A program made the position numbers and the translations under genes. From positions 92,565 to 156,564 of the forward strand of contig NZ_JAPTYD010000006.1 of NCBI RefSeq assembly GCF_026913015.1: a stretch of DNA of 64,000 nt, in the 5' to 3' direction. Positions within the stretch are counted from its first letter, which is position 1; every line of letters starts with the position of its first letter. The stretch comes from Paracoccus benzoatiresistens. Its GTDB lineage: Bacteria; Pseudomonadota; Alphaproteobacteria; Rhodobacterales; Rhodobacteraceae. Positions 1-11,483 of this stretch are shown here, one piece after another. The notes below the pieces were generated by a model, which ran no database searches, had not been told where the DNA came from, and saw nothing but the letters and a program-made list of their open reading frames with translations.

Positions 1-1977
<1,977 letters not shown>

Positions 1978-4644
1978 ATGGCCAGCGTCACCTACAGCAT
2001 GCTTTATCTCGGCAGGTTGCCGGATGCAGATCCCACCGAAACGAATACTGCGCCCGAAAACACCGCCGTCCTGAACGGCAAGACCTTCGGGTCGTCGGGA
2101 AATCCGATCTTTGCACAAAGTACGCGGGTCACTCTCAACGACTTCAACAATGACGGTTCGGTTTCCACGAACTATGCGGCCGCCAATACGACGGACAATG
2201 TCACCTATCGGATCGGCACCACCAATTACACACAGGCGGCGGACTCGATCTTCTTCGTGACCAATGCCACTGTCGTGCAGACATTGGACGGCGGCGGCAC
2301 GCGCACGCTGACCAACGTCACGCTTCGGGTTTTCCAGGCGGCCAATGGCGACACGTTCCTGCTGCCGCCTGCTTCGGCGAACCAGCAACCGGGCGAGGCG
2401 CAGCTGGTCGAGTATCCGATCTCCAGCATCACGATCCCCCCGACCGGCACATACAACACGACCTTCAACGCCATATCCACCTCTCGCGTCGCCCTTCCCT
2501 TCGAGGACGGCTATGTCGATGGCACGGACGGAAACGACCTGATCGCCGACAGCTATACCGATGGCTCGGGTGACCGGATCGACGCCAATGACGCGATGCT
2601 GCCCGGGACCACCGGCAATCAGGATTTCATCCGCGCGGGACTGGGGAACGATACCGTCTATGCCGGCAACGGCGCCGACAGCGTGCGCGGCGGCGACGGG
2701 GACGACCTCCTTTACGGCTATGGCCAGACAACGGGGGATGATGGCGCGAACGATTCCCTTGAGGGCGGCGCCGGGAACGACACGGTCTATGGCGGAGGCG
2801 GGGCCGACAGCATCCTGGGGGATGCGGACAACGACCTGCTGGACGGTGGCACCGGCAATGACTTCCTGGACGGAGGGGCGGGCCTGGACACGCTGCTTGG
2901 CGGCGCCGGGAGCGACGCCCTTCTGGGCGGCTCCGAGGCCGACAGCCTGGTCGGCGGCGCGGATGGCGACAGCCTCGGCGGCGGCGATGGCAATGACCGG
3001 ATCTTCGGCGACGATACCCTGGGCACCGACACCACGGGCGGCGCCGACACCATCGACGCGGGCGCGGGCGATGACGTGGTGGTTGCCGGGGTCGGCAATG
3101 ACAGCGTGATCGGCGGCCTGGGTGCCGATTCCGCCACGGGGGGCGCCGGCAACGATTCGCTTTACGGCGACGACAGCCTGGGGACCAATACCGCGGGCGG
3201 GGCCGATACCCTGGACGGCGGTGCCGGAACCGATGTCCTGATCGGCGGATACGGCGCCGACAGCCTGATCGGCGGCGCGGGGGGCGACAGCCTCGGCGGC
3301 GGCGAGGGCAATGACCGGATCTTCGGCGACGACACCCTGGGCACCGACATCACGGGCGGCGCCGACACCATCGACGCGGGCGCGGGCGATGACTTCGTGG
3401 TGGCCGGCGCGGGCAATGACACGGTCACCGGCGGCCTGGGCGCGGATTCGCTGTCCGGAGGCGCCGGCAGCGACACGCTTTACGGCGATGACAGCCTTGG
3501 CGCTGACACCGCGGGCGGGGCGGACACCATCGACGCCGGCGCCGAGGCCGATGCCGTCTTCGGCGGCTTCGGATCGGACAGCCTGGCTGGCGGGACCGGA
3601 GGCGACACGGTCAATGGCGGGGCCGGAAACGACGTGCTGGGCGGCGGATCGCTGTCGGGCGGGGCCTTTGTCGATGACAACACGGCCGACACCCTGACGG
3701 GCGGCGAGGGGTTCGACCGCTTCATTGCCGGGAACGGGGATCTGATCTCGGACTTCGGGACAACGGGTGGCAATCCCGGCGGCGGCAACGACAGCGTCGA
3801 TCTGTCGGGCTATTACAACGCGGCCAACCTGGCGATCGTCAACGCGGCGCGGGCCGCAGCCGGCCAGCAGCCTTATGCCACGCCGCTTCGCTGGTTGCGG
3901 GCGGACCAGGCCGACGGCACGCTGAACGACATCAGCACCGCCAATGGCTTTGGCAGCAGCTTCTCGCTGCGGATCCAGAATGGCGGCACGGCTGTCGAAG
4001 GCAGCGCGCTGACGTTGGAAACCGTCAACGTGGTCTGCTTTGCCGATGATGTCCTGATCGAAACGCGGGACGGGCCGGTTGCCGCGGGCGACCTGTCGGC
4101 GGGCACCATGGTGCGGACCCGCGATGCCGGGCTTCAGCCGATCCGCTGGATCGGACGCCGCAGGCTGAACGCGGAAGATCTTGCCGCCATGCCCCATCTG
4201 CGGCCGATCCGCATCCGCAAGGGCGCGCTTGGCGCGGACACCCCCCGGGCCGATCTGGTGGTCTCGCCCCAGCACCGCATCCTTGTGCGGTCCGGGATCG
4301 CGCAGAAGATGTTCGGCGCGCCCGAGGTCCTGGTCGCGGCCAAGCAGCTGTTGACCATCGAGGGGATCGAGAACGCCGATGACATGGCCGCGGTCACCTA
4401 TGTCCATTTCCTGTTCGACGGCCACCAGATCGTCATCTCGAACGGAGCCGAGACCGAGTCGCTGCATACCGGCGCGCAGGCGCTGAGCTCCGTCGGCCCT
4501 GCCGCGCGCGAGGAAATCTTCACGATCTTTCCCGAATTGCGCCAAGGGGCGGAACGGCCGGCCGCCCGTCCGCTGGCTTCGGGACGCATGGGCCGCAGGC
4601 TGGCCATGCGGCACCACCGGAACCAGAAGCCGCTGGTGGCCTGA
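1978..4644 (+). CDS. RTX calcium-binding repeat protein with C-terminal Hint domain
   Basis: An 888-residue protein, probably exported without a cleaved signal peptide, as is usual for type I secreted RTX proteins. Residues 1-180 are a unique N-terminal region. Residues about 185-570 are packed with glycine/aspartate nonapeptide repeats (GGxGxDxLx type) that bind calcium. Residues about 670-850 form a Hint (hedgehog/intein, Hint_2) domain beginning with the cysteine in [12 protein letters not shown] and containing a SPQHRILV block. This RTX plus Hint architecture is common in Rhodobacterales surface or secreted proteins; function is usually unknown. A 106-residue segment is tandemly duplicated within the repeat region. 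GGGGG upstream of the ATG may act as ribosome site. No secretion genes lie nearby. Confidence 0.85.
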   Translation: MASVTYSMLYLGRLPDADPTETNTAPENTAVLNGKTFGSSGNPIFAQSTRVTLNDFNNDGSVSTNYAAANTTDNVTYRIGTTNYTQAADSIFFVTNATVVQTLDGGGTRTLTNVTLRVFQAANGDTFLLPPASANQQPGEAQLVEYPISSITIPPTGTYNTTFNAISTSRVALPFEDGYVDGTDGNDLIADSYTDGSGDRIDANDAMLPGTTGNQDFIRAGLGNDTVYAGNGADSVRGGDGDDLLYGYGQTTGDDGANDSLEGGAGNDTVYGGGGADSILGDADNDLLDGGTGNDFLDGGAGLDTLLGGAGSDALLGGSEADSLVGGADGDSLGGGDGNDRIFGDDTLGTDTTGGADTIDAGAGDDVVVAGVGNDSVIGGLGADSATGGAGNDSLYGDDSLGTNTAGGADTLDGGAGTDVLIGGYGADSLIGGAGGDSLGGGEGNDRIFGDDTLGTDITGGADTIDAGAGDDFVVAGAGNDTVTGGLGADSLSGGAGSDTLYGDDSLGADTAGGADTIDAGAEADAVFGGFGSDSLAGGTGGDTVNGGAGNDVLGGGSLSGGAFVDDNTADTLTGGEGFDRFIAGNGDLISDFGTTGGNPGGGNDSVDLSGYYNAANLAIVNAARAAAGQQPYATPLRWLRADQADGTLNDISTANGFGSSFSLRIQNGGTAVEGSALTLETVNVVCFADDVLIETRDGPVAAGDLSAGTMVRTRDAGLQPIRWIGRRRLNAEDLAAMPHLRPIRIRKGALGADTPRADLVVSPQHRILVRSGIAQKMFGAPEVLVAAKQLLTIEGIENADDMAAVTYVHFLFDGHQIVISNGAETESLHTGAQALSSVGPAAREEIFTIFPELRQGAERPAARPLASGRMGRRLAMRHHRNQKPLVA
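2959..3594 (+). repeat. Tandem duplication of a 318-bp unit inside the RTX gene
   Basis: Unit A runs from 2959 to 3276 and unit B from 3277 to 3594. They match at a constant offset of 318 bp (106 residues); both encode [26 protein letters not shown] and YGDDSLG at the same places. The period is far longer than the 27-bp nonapeptide repeat, so this is a segmental duplication on top of the RTX repeat. Confidence 0.85.
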
Positions 4645-4651
4645 CGACGGA

Positions 4652-4682
4652 ACGCCGCCCCGGAACGGGCGGCGTCCTTTCC
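4652..4682 (+). terminator. Probable intrinsic terminator after the RTX/Hint gene
   Basis: A perfect 9-bp GC-rich stem (acgccgccc / gggcggcgt) with a 6-nt loop lies 8 nt past the stop codon and is followed by a short T-rich run. Confidence 0.6.
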
Positions 4683-4816
4683 GGGCATCCGGCCCGGGCA
4701 GCTTGGGCGGCGGGAAAAATCTTGCTGCCGACCGGCCCTTGCCGCGCAACCAATTCTTTGCGGGATCGGTTTTGCAGATGACTCCTTCCTGCAAGGGGCG
4801 CAGTGAAGGACTTTCC

Positions 4817-6592
4817 ATGACGACACAGCAGATGCTTGCCTTCGCCATCGTCGGCGTGATGATGGTGTTGTTCATCTGGGGCAGGCTTCGATACGACGTG
4901 GTGGCGATGCTGGCGCTGCTGGCCTCCCTGCTGGCGGGAACGGTCTCGCCCGACAATGCCTTTACCGGCTTTTCCGACGACATCGTCATCATCGTCGGCA
5001 GCGCCCTGGTGGTCAGCGCCGCCGTGTCCCGGTCCGGCCTGATCGAGGCGGTGCTGCGCTGGCTGGTCCGCCGCCTGTCCACCATGGGGATGCAGCTTCT
5101 GGTGCTGGTGGGGTCGGTCACGCTGCTGTCGTCGCTGGTCAAGAACATCGGCGCCTTGGCGATGATGATGCCCGCGGCGCTGAAGATGGCGCGCAAGTCC
5201 GGGCAGTCGCCCTCGCTTTACCTGATGCCAATGTCCTTCGGCTCGCTTCTGGGCGGGCTGATCACGCTTGTCGGCACCTCGCCCAACATCATCGTGTCGG
5301 GCGTGCGCGAGGAAATGACCGGCCAGCCCTTCCGCATGTTCGACTTTGCCCCCGTGGGCCTGGGACTGTCCGCGGTGGGGGTCACGTTTCTGATGTTCGC
5401 CTGGCGCCTGCTGCCGTCGGACCGTCGGGCCACCGCATCGCTGGGCGAGGCGGTGACGATCAGCGACTACAACACCGAAGCGACGGTGCCCGAGGGCTCG
5501 GTGACCGTGGGGGTGACGGTTGGCGCGTTGATCGGCATGGTCGATGGCGAGATCACCGTGACGGGCCTGATCCGGAACGGCGAACGGCGCAAGGTCGTGC
5601 TGTTCGACACGGTGATCGAGGCGGGCGACATCCTGCTGCTGCGGGGCGAGCCCGACCGGCTGGAACGGACGGTCGCCAAGGGCGGGCTGGAACTGGCGGG
5701 GCACGACACGGCCTCGAAGCTGGAACTGCCGCCCAGCCGGATCGGCGTGATCGAGGCCGTGACCACCGTCAACTCGTCCCTGATCGGCAAGAGCGTGGGC
5801 AGCATCCGGCTGTTCGACGAACAGGGCATCAGCCTTCTGGCCGTGTCGCGGTCGGGGCACCGGATGACGGAACGGCTGTCCAAGATGCGCCTGCAGGCGG
5901 GGGACGTTCTGCTGCTGCAAGGCCCGGTCGAGCTTTTGCCCGAACGCATCCGCACGCTTGGCCTGCTGCCCCTGGCCGAACGCAGCCTGCAGATCGGCAG
6001 CGTCAGGAAGGAACTGTTGCCGATCCTGATCCTGGGCACGGCCATGGCCCTGACCGCGATGGGCATCCTGCCCGTGGCCATCGCCTTTTTCGGCGCGGCG
6101 GTGCTGATGATCGTGACCGGCGCGATCAGTCCCGAACGGGCCTACGAGGCGGTCGAGTGGCCGCTGCTGATCATGCTGGGCGCCCTGATCCCTGTCAGCG
6201 AGGCCCTGCAGACGACCGGCGGCACCGACCTGATCGGGGCCTGGCTGTCGAATGTCGCCACCGGCCTGCCCGTCTGGGGCGCGGTCGCGCTGATCATGGT
6301 CGCGGCCATGGCGGTGACGCCCTTCCTGAACAACGCGGCCACCGTGCTGGTCATGGCCCCGATCGCCGTGACCTTTGCGGGCACCCTGGGCCATGCGCCC
6401 GAGGCCTTCCTGATGGCCGTGGCCGTGGGCGCGGGCTGCGATTTCCTGACGCCCATCGGGCACCAATGCAACACGCTGGTCATGGGGCCGGGGGGCTATC
6501 GCTTCAGCGACTATCCCCGGCTGGGCCTGCCCCTGTCGATCCTGGTCGTGCTGACCGGGGTGCCGCTGATCCTGACGGTCTGGCCGGTCTGA
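4817..6592 (+). CDS. SLC13/CitT-type permease with two TrkA-C domains
   Basis: A 591-residue inner-membrane protein. Hydrophobic segments fill residues 1-200 and 400-591. The middle (about 225-285 and 320-380) holds two soluble RCK/TrkA-C-like domains (IEAGDILLLRG and LQAGDVLLLQG motifs). This is the layout of the SLC13-family permeases often annotated as sulfate, citrate or dicarboxylate carriers. The signatures GTSPNIIVSG and NNAATVLVMAPIA are the paired substrate-binding loops of the DASS/ArsB-like fold. Substrate cannot be deduced. The ATG at 4817 is chosen because GAAGGA precedes it at good spacing; a longer in-frame start at 4703 lies over the upstream terminator region. Its stop codon abuts that of nhaA with no base between. 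Confidence 0.85.
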   Translation: MTTQQMLAFAIVGVMMVLFIWGRLRYDVVAMLALLASLLAGTVSPDNAFTGFSDDIVIIVGSALVVSAAVSRSGLIEAVLRWLVRRLSTMGMQLLVLVGSVTLLSSLVKNIGALAMMMPAALKMARKSGQSPSLYLMPMSFGSLLGGLITLVGTSPNIIVSGVREEMTGQPFRMFDFAPVGLGLSAVGVTFLMFAWRLLPSDRRATASLGEAVTISDYNTEATVPEGSVTVGVTVGALIGMVDGEITVTGLIRNGERRKVVLFDTVIEAGDILLLRGEPDRLERTVAKGGLELAGHDTASKLELPPSRIGVIEAVTTVNSSLIGKSVGSIRLFDEQGISLLAVSRSGHRMTERLSKMRLQAGDVLLLQGPVELLPERIRTLGLLPLAERSLQIGSVRKELLPILILGTAMALTAMGILPVAIAFFGAAVLMIVTGAISPERAYEAVEWPLLIMLGALIPVSEALQTTGGTDLIGAWLSNVATGLPVWGAVALIMVAAMAVTPFLNNAATVLVMAPIAVTFAGTLGHAPEAFLMAVAVGAGCDFLTPIGHQCNTLVMGPGGYRFSDYPRLGLPLSILVVLTGVPLILTVWPV

Positions 6593-7780
6593 TCAGCGGA
6601 CGGACTGCATCCGGCGCGGCGCCTCGCGTTTGGCAAGGCGCAGGACCGTATAGCCCGCGACACCGGAAATCAGCGACCCGATCAGGATGCCGATCTTGGC
6701 CTCGTCCTGCAGCAGCGGATCGGCGAAGGCCAGAAGCGAGATGAACAAGCTCATGGTGAAGCCGATCCCGCACAAAAGCGCGGTGCCGAACATCTGCATC
6801 CAGCTGGCCCCGACGGGCAGGTCCGCCCAGTCCAGCCGGACCAGGATGATGACCGATCCGAAGATGCCGACCAGCTTGCCCAAGGCCAGGCCCGTCGCAA
6901 CGCCCAGCGTGACCGGGGCAACCAGCGCGTCGGCGCCCAGGCCCGCGAAGCTGACGCCGGCATTGGCAAAGCCGAAGATCGGGATGATCACGAAGGACAC
7001 CGGCGTCATCAGCGCATGCTCCAGCCGGTGGAGCGGGCTTTCGGCGGGGGGCGCCTCGGGCGTGGCGGGGGTGCGCTTCAGCGGAATGGTCAGGGCCAGC
7101 AGGACGCCCGCGATGGTCGCATGGATGCCGGACCGCCAGACGAAGAACCACAACATCACGCCCAGCACCAGATAGGGCCACAGGCGCAGCACGCCGGCCC
7201 GGTTCAGACCAAGCAGCGCCGCGAAGATCAGCGCCGCGATGCCCAGATCGGCCGGCGACAGGCCCGTCGTGTAGAACAGCCCGATCACCACCACCGCGCC
7301 CAGGTCGTCGATGATCGCAAGCGCCGCCAGAAACACCTTGAGCGACGTCGGCACCCGCGATCCCAGAAGCGAGATCACCCCAAGCGCGAAGGCGATATCG
7401 GTGGCCGAGGGAATCGCCCAGCCATGCGTGGCCCCGGTGCCCCATGTGAAGAACAGGTAGAACAGCGCCGGCACCGCCATGCCCGCCGCCGCCGCAACCC
7501 CGGGCAGGATCCGCCGGGGCCAGGACGACAGGTGGCCGTCCACCATCTCGCGCTTGATCTCCAGCCCCACCATCAGGAAGAACAGCGCCATCAGCGCGTC
7601 GTTGATCCAGTGTGCCAGCGACAGCGGGCCGATATAGGCGTGGAGGGCGTGGAAATACGTTTCGGACAGCGGCGAATTGGCGATGATCAGCGCCAGGATC
7701 GCCGCCATGATGAGCAGAATTCCCCCCGCCGAGCCGCTGTCAAGGAATTTGCGGATGGTATTCTGGATTCGGCCTGCCAT
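6593..7780 (-). CDS. nhaA: Na+/H+ antiporter NhaA
   Basis: A 395-residue inner-membrane antiporter that exchanges cytoplasmic sodium for external protons in pH and salt homeostasis. About 11-12 hydrophobic segments span the protein. The ion-binding Asp pair is visible at 158-159 (LAALAIIDDLGAVVV), and Asp128 sits in PSATDIAFALGV; these correspond to the essential Asp residues of the E. coli protein. Length is normal. The gene is convergent with the permease on its right-hand coordinate side, and the two stop codons are adjacent. Confidence 0.95.
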   Translation of the reverse strand: MAGRIQNTIRKFLDSGSAGGILLIMAAILALIIANSPLSETYFHALHAYIGPLSLAHWINDALMALFFLMVGLEIKREMVDGHLSSWPRRILPGVAAAAGMAVPALFYLFFTWGTGATHGWAIPSATDIAFALGVISLLGSRVPTSLKVFLAALAIIDDLGAVVVIGLFYTTGLSPADLGIAALIFAALLGLNRAGVLRLWPYLVLGVMLWFFVWRSGIHATIAGVLLALTIPLKRTPATPEAPPAESPLHRLEHALMTPVSFVIIPIFGFANAGVSFAGLGADALVAPVTLGVATGLALGKLVGIFGSVIILVRLDWADLPVGASWMQMFGTALLCGIGFTMSLFISLLAFADPLLQDEAKIGILIGSLISGVAGYTVLRLAKREAPRRMQSVR

Positions 7781-7892
7781 GAACGGACCCCCTTTTTCAG
7801 AAACGGTTCAACCAGTCTCCGTATTCAGGGGTCGTCCCTGGGCGCACGCAGCACACGCCATGCGCGGGATAATATTCAGCAAGACCCGGGGA

Positions 7893-9023
7893 TCAAGGGG
7901 TTTGCGAATGGCTTCGGATTTCACGCAGCCATTCGCGCCAGATGGCGACCAGCAGCGCCATCAGCACCGGGCCCACGAACAGCCCGACGATTCCCATGGT
8001 CTTGACGCCCCCCACCAGCCCGAAGAACGTGGGCAGGAAGGGCATCTTGACCGGGCCGCCGACCAGCACGGGACGGATTGTCTTGTCCACCACGAATAGC
8101 TCGATCGACCCCCACAGGAACAGCAGCACCCCCGCCAGGGGCGATCCGCTGGCCGCCAGATAGATCGACACCAACGTGAAGCACAGCGGCGCGCCGCCCG
8201 GGATCAGCGCCATGATCCCCGTGATGACGCCCAGCGTCACCGGCGACGGCACCCCCGCGATCCAGTAGGCGATGCCCAGGATCACGCCCTCGCCCATGGC
8301 GATCAGGGCCATGCCGGTGACGGTGGCGCTGATGGTCAGCGGCACCACGCGCGACAGCCGTTCCCAGCGGACGGGCAGGATGCGCGCGCCGATGATGTCG
8401 ATCTGGCCCGCGATCTTGTGACCGTCGCGATAGAAGACGAACAGCGCGATCAGCATGAACAGCAGGTTCAGCGCCAGGTGGAAGGCGATGTTTCCCGCCG
8501 CCAGGACGCTGCGATAGATCGAGGCGATGGTGTTGCCGCTGGTCAGTTGCACCAGTTCCGCAATGGCGCCGGGGCGGCCCACATGGCGGGCCCATTGTTC
8601 GTCGATCCAGCCCCCGATCTGCGGCAGCTCGCTCATCCAGGCAGGGGTGGGCGCGCCATAGGCGTTAACCTCGAACCCCCAGGAAATCCACTGCTGCAGC
8701 TCGCGAAAGGCGTAAAGCAGCGCCATGGTGATGGGCACCACCAGAAACAGCACGATCACCAGGATGAACAGCGCCGCGGTGGCGGTGCGGTCGATTCCCA
8801 GGGCCCACTGCACATTGCGCGACAAGGGCCAGCTGGCAAAGGCGATGATCGTCGCCGCCAGCACCGGCACAAGAAAGCCGTGGAAGAAATAGATGGCGGC
8901 GGCGATGATGAAGACCAGAAGCCAGCGGGCCGCCGATATGTCGCTGATCAGGGGAAAGGGCGTCACCGGTTCGTCCGGTTCCGGCGTGTCGATCCGTGGC
9001 GTTGCAAAATGGGAGTCGATCAT
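7893..9023 (-). CDS. AI-2E family transporter
   Basis: A 376-residue polytopic membrane protein of the AI-2E/PerM (UPF0118) family. It has a paired hydrophobic stretch at about 30-75, a long variable soluble part at about 100-190, and a conserved C-terminal membrane half with GLVGGVKTMGIVGLFVGPVLMALL. Members have been proposed to export autoinducer-2 or to exchange ions; neither can be inferred here. No lux genes are near. A 112-bp gap separates it from nhaA, so they are probably separate units. Confidence 0.85.
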   Translation of the reverse strand: MIDSHFATPRIDTPEPDEPVTPFPLISDISAARWLLVFIIAAAIYFFHGFLVPVLAATIIAFASWPLSRNVQWALGIDRTATAALFILVIVLFLVVPITMALLYAFRELQQWISWGFEVNAYGAPTPAWMSELPQIGGWIDEQWARHVGRPGAIAELVQLTSGNTIASIYRSVLAAGNIAFHLALNLLFMLIALFVFYRDGHKIAGQIDIIGARILPVRWERLSRVVPLTISATVTGMALIAMGEGVILGIAYWIAGVPSPVTLGVITGIMALIPGGAPLCFTLVSIYLAASGSPLAGVLLFLWGSIELFVVDKTIRPVLVGGPVKMPFLPTFFGLVGGVKTMGIVGLFVGPVLMALLVAIWREWLREIRSHSQTP

Positions 9024-9177
9024 GCCGTCGTGCCTGTTCCTCGGATTGCCGCTGCTTTCATGACTGTTGCATTGCTGATCGCCGCGTCAACCCGTCTTCG
9101 GGGGAAATGACCCTCCCGGAGCTTGCAGGCGGCACGGCAACCCGCTAGCCGGCTGGGCTTTCACCAAGGCCAGGCCC

Positions 9178-10422
9178 ATGTCCTCCATTCTTGCCATCGA
9201 CTTCGGAACCTCGAACTCAGCCGCGGCTATCCTTGAAGGCGGCGCGGTGCGGCGCGTGCCGATCGAGGGGGCATCGGACACCCTGCCCACGGCGGTCTTC
9301 TTTCCCGCGCGCGGCGGGGCCATGCGCATCGGCGATGCCGCGGCGGCGGCCCTGATCGGGGCCGAGGAAGGCCGCTACATGCGCGCGCTGAAAAGCGTGC
9401 TGGGCACGCCGCTTCTGCACGAATCGCGTCTGATCGGCGGACGGCGGCGGACGCTGGCGCAGGTGATCACCGCCTTTCTGACCGAATTGCGGCAGCGCGC
9501 CGAGGCCGGGACAGGCCGGCCCCTTGCCCGGGTCCTGTCCGGCCGGCCGGTGCGGTTCCACCCCGATCCGGCCCGCGATGCGCAGGCCGAGGCCGACCTG
9601 CGCGCCTGTTATCATGCCGCGGGCTTCGAGGACGTCGCCTTCATGCCGGAACCCGAGGCAGCGGCACTGGCGTGTCACGGCATGGGCGGGGCAAGCGAGA
9701 CCGGGCTGATCATGGATATCGGCGGCGGCACTTCGGACTTTTCGGTCTACCGGACCGAGGGCGGCAGGGTGCGGATCCTCGCCAGCCACGGCATCCGGCT
9801 GGGCGGGACGGATTTCGACGGGGCCGTTTCGCTGACCCATGCGATGCCGCTTTTGGGCCATGGATCGCAGTTGCGCCGAGAGATGGGACCGGGCCTGCTG
9901 CCCGTGCCGAACGCGATCTACGTGGATCTGGCTGACTGGGCGCATATTCCCTTCACCTATACGCCGGAAAACCGCAGGCAGGCCCGGCAGATGGCCCGGC
10001 TGGCGGCAGAGCCGGCCTTGCTGGAGCGACTGGTCACCCTGCTGACCGACGAATTGGGCCACGACCTGGCCTTTGCGGTGGAACGCGCCAAGATCGCCGC
10101 CAATGACGGAACGGGGACGCAGATCGGCATGGGCTTCATCGAGCCTCACCTTGCCGCAGCGATCAGCCGCGCATCGCTGGGGGATGCCCTGGAGGGGTTT
10201 GGCCGGGATCTGCAGGAAGCCGTGTCGGACACGCTGGCGGGCGCGGGCGTGGCGGCGGGCGAGATCGGCAGCGTGGTCCTGGTCGGGGGCTCCAGCCTGA
10301 TGGGCCTCGTCACCGATCTGGCGGCCCGGATGCTGCCCGCGGCACGCCTGCACCGGTCCGAGGCCTTTACCGCCGTTGTCGATGGTCTGGCATTGGGCAC
10401 AGCCGTGGAACAGCGTTCCTGA
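9178..10422 (+). CDS. Hsp70-family protein, YegD-like
   Basis: A 414-residue protein with the actin/Hsp70 ATPase fold and no substrate-binding domain. Phosphate-1 motif LAIDFGTSNSAAA is near the N-terminus, phosphate-2 motif MDIGGGTSDFSVY is at about 178-190, and the adenosine motif VVLVGGSSLMG is near 363. The size and motifs match YegD, a DnaK-like ATPase of unclear client range. It is a single gene running away from the divergent AI-2E transporter. Confidence 0.88.
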   Translation: MSSILAIDFGTSNSAAAILEGGAVRRVPIEGASDTLPTAVFFPARGGAMRIGDAAAAALIGAEEGRYMRALKSVLGTPLLHESRLIGGRRRTLAQVITAFLTELRQRAEAGTGRPLARVLSGRPVRFHPDPARDAQAEADLRACYHAAGFEDVAFMPEPEAAALACHGMGGASETGLIMDIGGGTSDFSVYRTEGGRVRILASHGIRLGGTDFDGAVSLTHAMPLLGHGSQLRREMGPGLLPVPNAIYVDLADWAHIPFTYTPENRRQARQMARLAAEPALLERLVTLLTDELGHDLAFAVERAKIAANDGTGTQIGMGFIEPHLAAAISRASLGDALEGFGRDLQEAVSDTLAGAGVAAGEIGSVVLVGGSSLMGLVTDLAARMLPAARLHRSEAFTAVVDGLALGTAVEQRS

Positions 10423-10553
10423 TGGGGCGGAATATCCAGGAAATGCTGATTTTCCTTGCATTCCAAACTTGCATCTTGCCCGGTGCTGAAGGATAGCGTT
10501 TCCGCCTGTCCTGAAGGATGTTGTCCGCCCGTGACGAACCGAAAGTTGATGCC

Positions 10554-11483
10554 ATGAACAGCCTTGCCGAAACCGTGATCACCCCGGCGACCCTGACGCA
10601 TCTCCAGCGTCTTGAAGCCGAAAGCATCCACATCATGCGCGAGGTGGTGGCCAATGCCGAAAACCCGGTGATGCTGTATTCGGTGGGCAAGGATTCGGCC
10701 TGCATGCTGCATCTGGCGCGCAAGGCCTTCTATCCGGCGCCGCCGCCCTTCCCGCTGCTGCATGTGGACACGACCTGGAAGTTCCGGGCGATGTATGAAC
10801 TGCGCGACCGGGCGGCCAAGGCGGCGGGCATGGACCTGATCGTCCACCACAACCCCGAGGCGATGGAAAAGGGCATCAACCCCTTCGACCACGGCAGCCT
10901 GCATACCGACATGTGGAAGACCGAGGGGCTGAAGCAGGCGCTGACCAAGTACAATTTCGACGTGGCCTTCGGCGGCGCGCGGCGCGACGAGGAGAAATCC
11001 CGCGCCAAGGAGCGCATCTTCTCGTTCCGCTCGGCCAACCACCGCTGGGACCCGAAGAACCAGCGCCCCGAGTTGTGGAAGCTCTACAACACCCGCAAGG
11101 CCAAGGACGAATCGATCCGGGTCTTCCCGCTGTCGAACTGGACCGAGCTGGACATCTGGCAATACATCCACCTGGAAAACATCGAGATCGTGCCGCTGTA
11201 TTTCAGCGAACCCCGTCCTGTGGTGGAACGCGACGGGTTGCTGATCATGGTCGATGACGACCGCTTCCCGCTGAAGGATGGCGAGCAGCCGCAGATGCGG
11301 TCGGTCCGCTTCCGCACGCTGGGCTGCTATCCCCTGACCGGGGCCGTGGAATCCGAGGCGCGGACCCTGCCCGAGGTTATCCAGGAAATGCTGCTGACCA
11401 CCACCTCAGAACGCCAGGGCCGCGCCATCGACAAGGATCAGGCCGCCTCGATGGAGAAGAAGAAGCAGGAAGGGTATTTCTGA
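10554..11483 (+). CDS. cysD: Sulfate adenylyltransferase subunit 2 (CysD)
   Basis: A 309-residue ATP pyrophosphatase that makes adenylyl sulfate (APS) from ATP and sulfate with CysN. The PP-loop SVGKDS is at residues 43-48, and the family blocks [16 protein letters not shown] and [15 protein letters not shown] are present. The start at MNSLAETV is preferred. A start 36 nt upstream (10518) would leave the only GGA-type ribosome site touching the ATG. Its stop overlaps the start of cysNC in TGATG, so the two are translationally coupled. Confidence 0.96.
   Translation: MNSLAETVITPATLTHLQRLEAESIHIMREVVANAENPVMLYSVGKDSACMLHLARKAFYPAPPPFPLLHVDTTWKFRAMYELRDRAAKAAGMDLIVHHNPEAMEKGINPFDHGSLHTDMWKTEGLKQALTKYNFDVAFGGARRDEEKSRAKERIFSFRSANHRWDPKNQRPELWKLYNTRKAKDESIRVFPLSNWTELDIWQYIHLENIEIVPLYFSEPRPVVERDGLLIMVDDDRFPLKDGEQPQMRSVRFRTLGCYPLTGAVESEARTLPEVIQEMLLTTTSERQGRAIDKDQAASMEKKKQEGYF

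Noticed and set aside
4650..4670. Two GGAAC sequences before the permease gene
   Set aside because: Neither has CGTT or GGTT at 16-17 nt spacing; they belong to the terminator hairpin.
6590..6595. Stop codons of the permease and nhaA genes directly abutting
   Set aside because: Compact convergent ends are common in dense genomes; no sign of a frameshift or fusion.
10518..10553. Longer cysD start adding 12 residues
   Set aside because: The ribosome site would touch the ATG, and the extra residues are not part of the family.
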